A DNA stretch of 64,000 nucleotides, from positions 1,145,580 to 1,209,579 of the forward strand of contig JBMNNB010000001.1 in the NCBI GenBank assembly GCA_050953725.1, written 5' to 3'. Of the stretch, positions 16,691 to 26,028 are shown piece by piece; the first letter of the stretch is position 1; every line of letters starts with the position of its first letter. Both the position numbers and the translations under genes were made by a program. Origin of the DNA: DTU053 sp012520115 (GTDB lineage Bacteria > Bacillota > Clostridia > Oscillospirales > Acutalibacteraceae). Below the pieces are notes generated by a model. It did no database searches. It was not told the origin of the DNA and was given only the letters and a program-made list of their open reading frames with translations.

Positions 16691-17602
16691 TCAAGACATA
16701 TGCTTTTTAAAGAAATCGGTCATTTCGTTGTTTACATCGATGCTCTCCGGCCAGTCGGGATAAAGGATGTTGAAAACGTGGGTCAGATGCTTGCCCTTGA
16801 CCCTGCCCATTCTGCGATAAAGGTGCGGGACGTTATATTTTTGCAGCAGGCGGGCCATTGCGTCGGACTGACTCTTAATGAAATCCTCCGCACTGCTGAC
16901 AAGGTATACGGGAGGGATGTCTGTGCCGCCGAGCAGATCACGCATTGACACTGACTTTTTGTATGGTGAGTTTTCAAAGTCCTTGCCGAGAATAAATTCG
17001 GCGTACTTCTTTGCCACGAATATCTTATTATTGAGGATGATGTCAAGGTTAAATGCGCCGCAGGTAAGGCCAATAGCCTTAAACTCGAAGCCCGGCTTCT
17101 GAACGCCGTATAAAAGCTCTAAATCAGGTCTGTCGGACATTATAACGGTGGCGAGGGAAGCAAGGTGTCCGCCTGCGGAGTCGCCTGTTAAGAATATGTT
17201 CTCCTTATCTATAAAGAACTCGTCGGCATTTTCGTCTATCCAACGGAAGGCTGCGAAGATGTCCCTTATCTGCACATCTATCGTTGCAATGGGAGCAAGG
17301 GTGTAGTTTATGTTCACTATCGTAAAGCCCCGTGAGGCTAAGTAATAGCAGTAGTTCTTATTAAGCTCCTTATTGCCGTACATCCAGCCGCCGCCGTGTA
17401 TATCCACAATCGTGGGCAGTTTAGAGGTCGTACCCTGCGGGAAATAGACGTCGAGCAGGTGTTCCTCTTCCCCCTCGCCCGTATAGGGTATGTCAAAGAA
17501 GCCGTCAATGCCGGGCATGGGTCTTTGGGTCGCAAGTCGTTCCTTGTCCATTTTCTCGGTCATTTTCCAGAACTTAGTCAGAATATCAGTAGCGATTTCC
17601 AT
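16691..17602 (-). CDS. Alpha/beta-hydrolase esterase (HSL-like)
   Basis: 303 aa, cytoplasmic. Oxyanion HGGGWMYG (about residues 70-77), nucleophile GDSAGGHLA (about 147-155), acid in SSAEDF and His in KGKHLTH complete the catalytic triad of the hormone-sensitive-lipase group. The likely substrate is a short-chain or acetyl ester, possibly acetylated oligosaccharides given the carbohydrate genes around it; that is inference. A ribosome site AGGAGG stands before the ATG at 17602. Confidence 0.8.
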   Translation of the reverse strand: MEIATDILTKFWKMTEKMDKERLATQRPMPGIDGFFDIPYTGEGEEEHLLDVYFPQGTTSKLPTIVDIHGGGWMYGNKELNKNYCYYLASRGFTIVNINYTLAPIATIDVQIRDIFAAFRWIDENADEFFIDKENIFLTGDSAGGHLASLATVIMSDRPDLELLYGVQKPGFEFKAIGLTCGAFNLDIILNNKIFVAKKYAEFILGKDFENSPYKKSVSMRDLLGGTDIPPVYLVSSAEDFIKSQSDAMARLLQKYNVPHLYRRMGRVKGKHLTHVFNILYPDWPESIDVNNEMTDFFKKHMS

Positions 17603-17672
17603 AGTAACCTCCTATAATCAAAGGCATATCTTTCTCTTAATACTATACAGAAATTTGCTTCTTTATGAAAAA

Positions 17673-18902
17673 TCAGACCAGGACTATATTGTCCGTATAC
17701 TCCGAGCCGGCGACAGCTTTCGTGGGCTTTGCAAGGGCATAGATATCTGAGGAGGCTGCTTCCAGATTAAAAACCCTCTTTGCAAAGTCGTCGCATTTCT
17801 TAATGTCCCCGTAACGCATTATTATGGGCTTTCCAGCGGTTTTTCTGACTTCCCTGAGTATTTCCCTGCCCCTCTCGTTAAAGCCTAAAACACGTATATA
17901 CGGCGGCTCATTAAGGGCTAAATCCTTTTCGATACCCAAAAAGGCTGAGAGGATGATTCTGCGTATGCGGGAGAGGGTATACCGCTTTGTCTTTGCCTTA
18001 GTGTAGATTTCCTCAAGGCTGACGGAGCTGTTTACTGCCGAATAAATCCTGTTATGAAGGCCCTCGGACACATCGGGGAAATTGAGATAATCCTCTGGGG
18101 ACAGCCTTCTTAAAGCATAAAGCACGGCTGTTTCAAGCTGTGATAAGGAGCAGGGAGCGTCGCCGCTGAGGATATGCGCATTCAGGATTTCGATGCTGAT
18201 TTTCGGCAAAAATTCGGCGAGCCGCTGTTGAATATTGCGGTAATCCAGAACAGACATGGGGTTTAGTGTGCTTAGAATCAGCCTTCTTATTTCGGATGCG
18301 GACATAAAGCCGTCTTCCAATGATTCGCCGTCGTGCTTTGCTCCCCTTCTCTCGATGGGCATAGGCTTCAGCCTTGAGCCTGTTGACTTTATTGCCTTAA
18401 TATACTCGATTCCGAGTATATCGTTCGGAGTTCTGAAGACGGAGGCAACTTCAGCTCCTGCAATCTTTTCTACGGATTTCTCCCTTGCGGCAGGGTAGCT
18501 GACTCCGCTTTCAAGCTTTCTCAGTATCTCCTGCTCGACCTCTTCGTCAAACAATACATCTGCGGCTTTACTTAGCCTTTCAACATCTCCGCTTTCGCTG
18601 CCGAAGGACAAAAGCTCCACGGCGGGGATGGCGTTTATTATCTGAACGGCCCCTTTTGCGAAGCGCTCTGCGGAGGCGGTCGCCCACGGCAGGGGCAGCT
18701 CCACTACAAGGTCGACGCCTGACACGAGGGCCATTTTTGCCCTCAGGCGCTTATCGATAAGTGCGGGCTCACAGCGCTGAACATAATTGCCGCTCATCAC
18801 AGCAACAATATGGGTTGCGCCCTTTGCCCGGGTCTGCTCAATATGATATTTGTGGCCGTTGTGAAAGGGGTTGTATTCGCTGATTATTGCTGCGGCTTTT
18901 AT
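17673..18902 (-). CDS. tmcAL: tRNA(Met) cytidine acetate ligase TmcAL
   Basis: Makes N4-acetylcytidine at position 34 of elongator tRNA-Met from acetate and ATP, which stops AUA misreading (B. subtilis YlbM). The nucleotidyltransferase motif is IISEYNPFHNGHKYH, followed by MSGNYVQR and LVVELPLPWATASAE; 409 aa. Start choice is the oddity. Homologues begin M-K-A-x-x-I-I-x-E-Y-N-P, and here that position is ATA (18902-18900), 9 bp after AGGAGG. The only other in-frame start is TTG 18962, with no ribosome site. See findings. Confidence 0.85.
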   Translation of the reverse strand: MKAAAIISEYNPFHNGHKYHIEQTRAKGATHIVAVMSGNYVQRCEPALIDKRLRAKMALVSGVDLVVELPLPWATASAERFAKGAVQIINAIPAVELLSFGSESGDVERLSKAADVLFDEEVEQEILRKLESGVSYPAAREKSVEKIAGAEVASVFRTPNDILGIEYIKAIKSTGSRLKPMPIERRGAKHDGESLEDGFMSASEIRRLILSTLNPMSVLDYRNIQQRLAEFLPKISIEILNAHILSGDAPCSLSQLETAVLYALRRLSPEDYLNFPDVSEGLHNRIYSAVNSSVSLEEIYTKAKTKRYTLSRIRRIILSAFLGIEKDLALNEPPYIRVLGFNERGREILREVRKTAGKPIIMRYGDIKKCDDFAKRVFNLEAASSDIYALAKPTKAVAGSEYTDNIVLV

Positions 18903-19007
18903 ACTTGTCCACCTCCTGACAGATTCTGATAATAGTTTAGCATACTGATTTGATATATTCAAATATCGTAAAAATGAATTTCATACAATTTTTATTCATT
19001 AACAAAA

Positions 19008-19029
19008 AGGACAGGATTGCTCCTGTCCT
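19008..19029 (-). terminator. Terminator of the sugar symporter gene
   Basis: AGGACAGGA-gcaa-TCCTGTCCT followed by TTTTTG on the minus strand. Confidence 0.8.
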
Positions 19030-19043
19030 GAGTGTATGTGTTT

Positions 19044-20588
19044 TTACTCTGCCTGAGCTTCCGCTTCGGCCTCGGCTTTGAGTCTTGCCTGATGTCTTCT
19101 TATGTTCAGCTCGTCGAGTATCCTTCTGTGCTCCTCGTCGCTTAATGCGTATTTCCATGTGGGAATTACCATAAGCAGTGAGCCGATAAGCGGAGGAATC
19201 GAAACAAGGAAGAACAGTACGAACATATAGGGCTGGAATTCGGGATTCTCTCTTGCCAAGCCGCCGGCGGCTATGTAGTCATTTACCACCTGAACATTAG
19301 CGTCTGAGAATTTTACTATTGAATAAGCAATACCGCTGATTATTGTTGCGAGTCCCGTCGTAAGCTTTGTTATAAAGGACTGACCCGCAAAGAAAACACC
19401 GTCGGTTCTGATGCCTGTGCGGTATTCCTCATAGTCAACAGCATCTGCAATCATAAGCGAGGTAAGAACTGCGGTGAAGCCGTTTGAAGCGCCTGCGAAG
19501 AAGAACAGGACTGCACTGATTGCAACATATAAGGGGTCAGCCAGCTTAGTCGGTGCGGATATGTACATAAGCATAATTACGCCGTAGGGAATAGCACCGA
19601 TAAGGTTGCTGTAATTGTAGAGGTTCTTCTTGCTGATTCGCTTTAAGAGCTTGGGAGTAAGAGCGGTTGCGATAAAGCCGCTGATTAACACGCTGCCGCC
19701 TAAAATTGCGATATATACCGTATTAAGCAAGCCGTCTTTATTAGCATAGTAGTAAGATACCAGCGGGAAGGCTGCTATGGTAATAAGCTGCTTGGGGCTT
19801 GCCAGAATGCCTGAAAGCATGAGCTGGAAGAAGGGCTTATTCTTATACATTGTCTTGAAGTTGTCGAGAAGCTTATTCTTTTCCGGCGAGGGAGCTATTC
19901 TTTCCCTTGCGAAAATACCTGCCAGCTGGAACAGAACGGTTCCAAGCACGGCAAAAGTCAAGGCGCCGAGAATGAAACCCATCCGTTCGGCCTTCATAGG
20001 CGTATCGAAGTAAGGTTTGAGCTTATCGCCCAGTGAGAAGGAGAAAGACTGAATCGAAAGCAGTGTAATACCGCTGCCGACACCTGCGAAAATTCTTGCC
20101 AGAGAGAGGAGCTTTATTCTGTCCTTTTCGCTCTCTGTCATAAGGGCTGTTATTCCCCAGAGCGGAACGTCACCTGCCGTATAAAGAATACCCCACATAA
20201 AGTATGCAAATGTCGCCCAGGCAACGACCATGACATTATGCATTGTAACACTCTCGGCAGCAGTATCATAGAAACCGTTCAGGAAGCAGAACATTGTAAC
20301 AAAGAAAATGGGTATGGGGGTATAGAGCAGATAGGGTCTGCACTTACCCCATTTTGTTCTTGTTCTGTCTACGATATGGCCCATTATCGGGTCATTTATT
20401 CCGTCCCATACCTTTAAGACAGCAAGAATGGCACTGACTGTAGCAGCCGGTATTAACAATACGAATTGGAGAAAATAGCTGAAAGTTTGACCGATAATGT
20501 TATAAATAACATTCTGACCGGCCAGTCCCGCAAGGTAAGCGTTGCGCTCTTTTTTAGTGTAGGTGTTCACTTTTACCGACTCGTTCAT
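19044..20588 (-). CDS. MFS sugar:cation symporter (GPH/MelB family)
   Basis: 514 aa, about 12 membrane segments. The loop GHIVDRTRTKWGKCRPYLL (about residues 70-88) is the GPH-family signature (melibiose, xyloside and glucuronide permeases). The C-terminal tail is cytoplasmic and ends in Ala-Glu repeats (KAEAEAEAQAE). It likely imports a glycoside or oligosaccharide with Na+ or H+. It lies 90 bp after the dockerin gene on the same strand with a hairpin between, and the window has several intracellular glycosidases that could use its cargo. Substrate unknown. Confidence 0.8.
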   Translation of the reverse strand: MNESVKVNTYTKKERNAYLAGLAGQNVIYNIIGQTFSYFLQFVLLIPAATVSAILAVLKVWDGINDPIMGHIVDRTRTKWGKCRPYLLYTPIPIFFVTMFCFLNGFYDTAAESVTMHNVMVVAWATFAYFMWGILYTAGDVPLWGITALMTESEKDRIKLLSLARIFAGVGSGITLLSIQSFSFSLGDKLKPYFDTPMKAERMGFILGALTFAVLGTVLFQLAGIFARERIAPSPEKNKLLDNFKTMYKNKPFFQLMLSGILASPKQLITIAAFPLVSYYYANKDGLLNTVYIAILGGSVLISGFIATALTPKLLKRISKKNLYNYSNLIGAIPYGVIMLMYISAPTKLADPLYVAISAVLFFFAGASNGFTAVLTSLMIADAVDYEEYRTGIRTDGVFFAGQSFITKLTTGLATIISGIAYSIVKFSDANVQVVNDYIAAGGLARENPEFQPYMFVLFFLVSIPPLIGSLLMVIPTWKYALSDEEHRRILDELNIRRHQARLKAEAEAEAQAE

Positions 20589-20629
20589 GAAACTCCCCCG
20601 TTGTAGTATTGTAGTTAGTCAATATTACA

Positions 20630-20649
20630 GAGGGGACTTACGTCCCCTC
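20630..20649 (-). terminator. Hairpin between dockerin gene and symporter gene
   Basis: GAGGGGAC-gtaa-GTCCCCTC. A strong stem but no T-tract; it may weaken rather than stop transcription into the symporter gene. Confidence 0.5.
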
Positions 20650-20678
20650 ATTTGCCGTGTGAAAGTTTTGTCCGGTTT

Positions 20679-22034
20679 TTAGAATGTCTTATCAAGCTTT
20701 GCCACATAGCGGAGAATCTTTCTCGCATCTGAGGCATTTACCTTGCCGTCCTTATCGCAGTCCATAGCCTTAATTACCGCTTCGTTGGGCTTATCAAGCT
20801 TTGCAGCATATCTTAATACAAGTCTTGCGTCGCCGGCATCAATCTTGCCTGAATTGTCAATATCGCCTCTGTTCGGGCAGACATAGACCTTAAAGGTTGC
20901 CGTCTTGCCGGAGAGGGAGATTGTAATGGTCTGCTCTCCGATTTTGTCCTTATTGTAACCGCTGATTGTATAGTTCGTAATCGTTGCGGTTGTTTTGTCC
21001 GTATAATTGGCTACGACCTTTAAGCCTTCCGTATCAAGGGGATTGCCCACTGTGTTGTACAGATTCGTGGGCGGGGTCACCGTAAGAGAAGAAACCGTTT
21101 TGCCGGCTGTGTCCACTACATTGACATTAAACTTTGCGGTAATGGTTTCACCGGAAATGTTGTCCTTATAGGTAATTGTCACTGTCCTGATGCCCGGCGT
21201 AGTAAGAGAAATCTTGTTTACCGAATATGCACCGGAGGATAAGCCTCTGTCGTCCCTACTAAGCCTATTAACCTTGGTGCCGTCTGCCTTAATTCCACCG
21301 ACTTCAAGGTCGCCATTGGGAATTACGAAGTTAGGTGCCGCTTTGTTAACTGCATAGGTCGACGGCTTCTTTTTAATCTCTAAGCTTTTGACGGGAGCCG
21401 GAGTATCTGTCAATATGTTATTCGCTACGTTAACATTTATGAAATTTGAACCCTGACCGACAATCTGTACATTACCATTATTATCAAGATAACCCACATT
21501 CTCCGGGATAAGCTTAAAATCCATATTTCCGTAGAAGAAATACTTTTTGTTTGCGGAGTTCGGATTCTTTTTGACATAGAACATTAAGTAGATGATTGAC
21601 TCGCCCTGAGACTTGAGGGCATAGTGTTCGGAGAAAAAGAAGGAGATGTTTATCTTCTTTCTGTTGCCCGTGTCTGTCTGCGGGTCTGAAACAGCCATAT
21701 TTGCCGTGTCGTCAATAATTGAATCATAGTTAATGGTGCGGGAATATTGAAGCTTATCGCCTTCATAAGAAACGTAAAAGTCTGCGCCCACAAGCTTGCC
21801 GCTGCCGCCGACTGCCACACGGACAATGAGAGGCACGGGATAAAGGTCGGCATAGTTGCCGACATCTTCCTCCTTATCCGGCTCAATCTCTTCAAGCTCT
21901 TCCGGTGTCAGCGTATACTTAGTCACCGAGAATTTAATACTCGGGTCTGCGGCGAATGAAGCTAACGGAAATAATGTAAATAATAGAACTGCTACCAAAG
22001 CAGCGGATAATACACATTTAAATCTTCTAAGCAT
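20679..22034 (-). CDS. Secreted cohesin-like/Ig-like protein with C-terminal dockerin
   Basis: 451 aa. A signal peptide ends near SFAADPS. Residues about 45-200 resemble a cohesin-type beta sandwich (VGADFYVSYEGDKLQY...ESIIYLMFYVKK). Two bacterial Ig-like (Big3-type) modules follow (about 215-385). A type I dockerin closes the protein, with two Ca2+-binding repeats GDIDNSGKIDAGDARLVLRY and MDCDKDGKVNASDARKILRY. It would be exported and plugged into a cohesin partner. No catalytic module is present, so it looks like a scaffold or adaptor. Confidence 0.85.
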   Translation of the reverse strand: MLRRFKCVLSAALVAVLLFTLFPLASFAADPSIKFSVTKYTLTPEELEEIEPDKEEDVGNYADLYPVPLIVRVAVGGSGKLVGADFYVSYEGDKLQYSRTINYDSIIDDTANMAVSDPQTDTGNRKKINISFFFSEHYALKSQGESIIYLMFYVKKNPNSANKKYFFYGNMDFKLIPENVGYLDNNGNVQIVGQGSNFINVNVANNILTDTPAPVKSLEIKKKPSTYAVNKAAPNFVIPNGDLEVGGIKADGTKVNRLSRDDRGLSSGAYSVNKISLTTPGIRTVTITYKDNISGETITAKFNVNVVDTAGKTVSSLTVTPPTNLYNTVGNPLDTEGLKVVANYTDKTTATITNYTISGYNKDKIGEQTITISLSGKTATFKVYVCPNRGDIDNSGKIDAGDARLVLRYAAKLDKPNEAVIKAMDCDKDGKVNASDARKILRYVAKLDKTF

Positions 22035-22064
22035 TTTTGATGCCCCCTATTTACTCTTAGCTTA

Positions 22065-22093
22065 ATTGTACCAACTAACTATGTTCATTTCAA
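22065..22093 (-). promoter_or_regulatory. Dockerin gene promoter
   Basis: Minus strand TTGAAA (22088-22093), 17 bp, TACAAT (22065-22070). Confidence 0.6.
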
Positions 22094-22183
22094 GCTTTTT
22101 TTATAAATTACAAGTGAATTGCACAATAATCGTATGGACTGAAGGCTAATAAATATGGTATATTTACAAAAAGGAGGAAGCGG

Positions 22184-23458
22184 ATGAAAATTTATCTATC
22201 TGACGAGGTAAAAACCGTGATAGAGCAATTTGCCGCATACGGCTATACCGCCTATGCGGTGGGCGGCTGCGTGCGTGACTCGCTTTTGTCTGCCACTCCT
22301 AAGGACTGGGACGTCTGCTCCCCCGCCACGCCCGAAATGACAAAGGAAATCTTTAAAGATTTCAAGGTCATTGATACGGGCATACGGCACGGCACTGTCA
22401 CCGTGCTTGTAAATGACAAACCGATTGAAATTACCACCTTCAGGACTGAGGGGGCATATTCCGACAGGCGGCACCCGGACTTTGTAAGCTTTACTGCCGA
22501 TATAGCAGAGGACCTGAAAAGGCGGGACTTTACCATAAACGCCATGGCGTATAATCCGGCGATGGGTCTTGTAGATATTGCCGGCGGGCAGGAAGATTTG
22601 AAGAATAAACTGATTCGCACCGTCGGCAACGCAAATGAGAGATTTTCGGAGGACCCGCTGAGAATACTGCGTGCATTAAGGTTTTCCGCCTCCCTCGGCT
22701 TTAAGATAGAGAACAAAACCGCTGAGTCGGTACTGACGCTTTATCCGCTTCTCGGGGACATCGCTGCCGAGAGAATTTTTGCGGAACTGAGGCTTCTTTT
22801 GTGCGGTGAGAATCTATATTATGTACTCTCTGAATTTACCGATGTATTTTGCTTTTTATTCCCCGAAATAAGTCATAGCTTTAAGGATGCAAATACTTGT
22901 ACTTTTTTCGGCGAGGAAATGAACCTAAGCCCCTCGCAGATATTTGAGGCAGTGGCGGCTGTGAAGGATGTTTTTTCTTTAAGGGCGGCTATGCTTTTTT
23001 CCGCCGCAAGCATTTCGGATGCAGAAAAAATCGCCCTGCGTCTGAGGTTTGACAGGGCGACAACGGGCAGGATACTGAACCTGCTTGAAGCCGTTAATAA
23101 TCCCATTCCCACAGACAAGCCTTCAATGAAGCGGCTGATAAACTCCTATGGCTTTGAAACGGTTTCGGATTATCTTTTGTCCGCCGAGGCTTTGAGCAAA
23201 GTTTTGAAGGACGGCTATGCGGACATTTTCGGTCGGCTCGTTGGTGCAAGGGTTGATTTTGAGGAAATCAAACAAAAAGGCGAAGCGGTGGAGATAAAGG
23301 ATTTGCACGTTACGGGCAATGACATAAAAAAGCTCGGCTATAAGGGAACCGAGGTGGGCAGGGTGCTGTCCTTCCTGCTGGATGCGGTCATAGACGGCAG
23401 AATACAAAACAAAAAGCAGGATTTACTGGACTTTGCGAGAAGATATTCAAGCGATTAA
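22184..23458 (+). CDS. cca: CCA tRNA nucleotidyltransferase
   Basis: Adds or repairs the 3' CCA of tRNA. 424 aa, class II. Visible are GGCVRDSLL (about residues 28-36), the catalytic DWDVCSP pair, the HGTVTV segment, and RRDFTINAMAYNP with EDPLRILRALRF downstream. GGAGGAAGCGG precedes the ATG. The GH2 gene follows 38 bp later on the same strand without an evident terminator. Confidence 0.95.
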   Translation: MKIYLSDEVKTVIEQFAAYGYTAYAVGGCVRDSLLSATPKDWDVCSPATPEMTKEIFKDFKVIDTGIRHGTVTVLVNDKPIEITTFRTEGAYSDRRHPDFVSFTADIAEDLKRRDFTINAMAYNPAMGLVDIAGGQEDLKNKLIRTVGNANERFSEDPLRILRALRFSASLGFKIENKTAESVLTLYPLLGDIAAERIFAELRLLLCGENLYYVLSEFTDVFCFLFPEISHSFKDANTCTFFGEEMNLSPSQIFEAVAAVKDVFSLRAAMLFSAASISDAEKIALRLRFDRATTGRILNLLEAVNNPIPTDKPSMKRLINSYGFETVSDYLLSAEALSKVLKDGYADIFGRLVGARVDFEEIKQKGEAVEIKDLHVTGNDIKKLGYKGTEVGRVLSFLLDAVIDGRIQNKKQDLLDFARRYSSD

Positions 23459-23496
23459 GGCTTTTTAAAGTAAATTCATAATTAGGAGGTATAGAT

Positions 23497-25872
23497 TTGA
23501 GAAAGGTTGTTAATCTGAACTTCGGCTGGAAATACTCCCCTGCTTTCGATGACGAAATGCTTAAAAAGGGCTACGATGACGGCAGTTTCGAGGTCGTGGA
23601 CATTCCCCATGCAAACAAAGAGCTTCCTCTTAATTATTTCGATGAACGGGACTATATGTTCGTCAGCTGTTACAGAAAGAGATTCAGGCTCGACAAGGAG
23701 GATTACGAGGGCAAGCGAGTGCTGCTGCACTTTGAGGGCGTTGCCTGCCGCTCCCTTGTATATGTAAACGGCAAGTACGCCGGCGAATACAAGGGCGCCT
23801 ATACCCCCTTTAGCTTCGACATAACGGAGCTTTTAGCCGCCCGTGACAACATAATCGCCGTCAGGGTAGACGCTAAAGAAACTCCCGACATGCCTCCCTT
23901 CGGCAAGGTTGTGGACTACCTCTGCTACGGCGGTATTTACAGAGAGGTCTGGCTTGAGTGCGTTGACAAGAAGCACATAGAGGACATATTCGTCAGGACA
24001 AGCGATATTCTGGCTGAGAAAAAGCTCCTCACCGCCGATATTACCTTCTCCGAGAGCATGAGCGATACCTTAAAACTGGAGCTGCTTGACGGTGAGAAGG
24101 TCATTGCCGAAAAGACCTGCGACTTTGAGGCTAAGGTATTAAGGGTCAAATGGAGAATCGGGGATGTCGAGAACTGGGACATAAATAATCCGAAGCTCTA
24201 TACCCTTCGGGCGACACTCGGCGAGGATGTTAAGGAAGTGCGCTTCGGCTTCAGGGAGGCTAAATTCACCAAAAACGGCTTCTATCTGAACGGCAAGCAT
24301 ATTAAGCTCATGGGCTTAAACCGCCATCAGAGCTACCCCTATGTGGGCTATGCCATGCCGAAATCCGCTCAGGAGGCGGATGCAGACCTGCTCAAATTCA
24401 AGCTGGGCTGCAATATAGTCAGAACCTCACACTATCCCGACTCAATACATTTCCTGAACCGGTGCGACGAAATAGGTCTGCTTGTGTTCACCGAGATGCC
24501 CGGCTGGCAGTACACCGACCAGAACGAGGGCGAATGGCAGGACAATGTACTCGAAAATGTCCGCCGCATGATTATCAGGGACAGGAATCATCCCTGCGTG
24601 GTGCTCTGGGGCGTAAGAATCAACGAGGGTCCGGACTGCGATCCTCTTTACGAAAAGACCAACCGCCTGGCTCATGAGCTTGACCCCACAAGGCAGACCG
24701 GCGGCGTCAGAAACTTCCCGCAGAGCCATCTGCTTGAGGATGTTTATACCTATAACGATTTCTCACACTCCGGCGGAGCTGTGAAACTCCTGCCGCCGAC
24801 TGTTGTGGCAGGCCCGAATGCCCCCTACCTTGTGACCGAATTCAACGGCCATATGTACCCGACAAAGAGCTATGACAGAGAGGATATCAGGATTGAACAC
24901 GCATTAAGGCATGCAAGGGTGCAGTCCGCATCCTTCAGCAATAACAGGATTTCCGGCGCAATCGGCTGGTGCATGGCAGACTACAATACACACTGCGATT
25001 TCGGCAGCGGCGACAGAATCTGCTATCACGGAGTGACGGATATTTTCCGTGTTCCCAAATTGGCGGCTGCGGTTTATGCCTCTCAGCAGGACTATGTGCC
25101 GGTGCTTGAGGTGTCCTCCACCATGGACATAGGCGACCATCCTAAGGGCATGAGGGGTCAGGTCTACCTGTTTACAAACTGCGACTATGTAAAGGTTTAC
25201 AAGAACGGCAAGCTGACGGACACTGTTTATCCGAATAAAAAGCTTTTCCCGAACCTTCCCCACCCGCCTATGACTCCCTCGGATTTCATCGGCGACGCTC
25301 TCGAAAATGACCCCAACTTAGACAAAACCGTGGCGAAGCTGTTTAAGGATGTGCTTGTTGCAGCCGAGGGCAAGGGCTTCTCGGTACCGCCAATCAATTA
25401 TGTCAAGCTGCTTGCGGGCATGATAAAGGGTAAGATGACCATCTCCGATACCATTGACCTTATAACTCAGTATTTTGCCAACTGGGGCAACGAGCAGCCG
25501 GAATACAAATTTGAGGGCTATATCAAGGATAAGCTTGTGGCGACCGTTGTAAAATCGCCCTCGAATGAGTGCATTATATCCGCAAAGGCCGACAAGAATC
25601 TTCTTATTGAAGACGAGACATATGACGTTACAAGAATCGAGCTTGTTGCCACGGATAAGAACAATAACCGACTGAACTTTGCAATGAACGCAGTCAATGT
25701 GTCCGTCGAGGGCGCTGCAAGGATTATAGGCCCGTCGGAGTTCTCGCTGCTGGGCGGCGCAAGGGCATTCTGGATAAGGACTGTCGGCAAGTCAGGCGAT
25801 GTTAAGGTCACCATAACGGGTGAAGGCATTGCAGAGCCGATTGTACTCAATCTGGAAGCTGTTAAGAAATAG
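23497..25872 (+). CDS. Glycoside hydrolase family 2 protein (beta-galactosidase-like)
   Basis: 791 aa, no signal peptide, so intracellular. The N-terminal sugar-binding sandwich (1-150) contains GVACRSLVYVNGKYAG, an Ig-like module follows, and the TIM barrel (about 260-550) has the acid/base Glu377 in WGVRINEG and a nucleophile candidate Glu448 in VTEFNGH. The last 240 residues are Ig-like. The barrel motif NRHQSYPYVG is that of GH2 beta-galactosidases. Beta-glucuronidase or beta-mannosidase activity is less likely but not excluded. It starts with TTG behind AGGAGGT. Confidence 0.85.
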   Translation: MRKVVNLNFGWKYSPAFDDEMLKKGYDDGSFEVVDIPHANKELPLNYFDERDYMFVSCYRKRFRLDKEDYEGKRVLLHFEGVACRSLVYVNGKYAGEYKGAYTPFSFDITELLAARDNIIAVRVDAKETPDMPPFGKVVDYLCYGGIYREVWLECVDKKHIEDIFVRTSDILAEKKLLTADITFSESMSDTLKLELLDGEKVIAEKTCDFEAKVLRVKWRIGDVENWDINNPKLYTLRATLGEDVKEVRFGFREAKFTKNGFYLNGKHIKLMGLNRHQSYPYVGYAMPKSAQEADADLLKFKLGCNIVRTSHYPDSIHFLNRCDEIGLLVFTEMPGWQYTDQNEGEWQDNVLENVRRMIIRDRNHPCVVLWGVRINEGPDCDPLYEKTNRLAHELDPTRQTGGVRNFPQSHLLEDVYTYNDFSHSGGAVKLLPPTVVAGPNAPYLVTEFNGHMYPTKSYDREDIRIEHALRHARVQSASFSNNRISGAIGWCMADYNTHCDFGSGDRICYHGVTDIFRVPKLAAAVYASQQDYVPVLEVSSTMDIGDHPKGMRGQVYLFTNCDYVKVYKNGKLTDTVYPNKKLFPNLPHPPMTPSDFIGDALENDPNLDKTVAKLFKDVLVAAEGKGFSVPPINYVKLLAGMIKGKMTISDTIDLITQYFANWGNEQPEYKFEGYIKDKLVATVVKSPSNECIISAKADKNLLIEDETYDVTRIELVATDKNNNRLNFAMNAVNVSVEGAARIIGPSEFSLLGGARAFWIRTVGKSGDVKVTITGEGIAEPIVLNLEAVKK

Positions 25873-25888
25873 CTTATAGAAAACAGTG

Positions 25889-25926
25889 AGCAGGGTAAGA
25901 CTTTCCGGCTGCCCTGCTTATTTTTT
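25889..25926 (+). terminator. GH2 gene terminator
   Basis: AGCAGGG...CCCTGCT stem followed by TATTTTTT. Confidence 0.7.
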
Positions 25927-25973
25927 GTCTCAACATGGGAATATATGGTAAATTATGACATTTTTCACGCAAT

Positions 25974-26002
25974 AAAGCCTCTATTATATGATAGAGGCTT
26001 TT
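25974..26002 (+). terminator. Terminator-like stem-loop before spoIIAA
   Basis: AAAGCCTCTAT-tatatg-ATAGAGGCTTT followed by TTATTATT, 27 bp before the spoIIAA start. Either a second GH2 terminator or an attenuator in the spoIIA leader. A weak promoter (TTGTCT 25925, TAAATT 25949, 18-bp spacer) precedes it; no clear sigma-H site was found. Confidence 0.5.
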
Positions 26003-26028
26003 ATTATTCACAATCAGGAGGGAAAACC

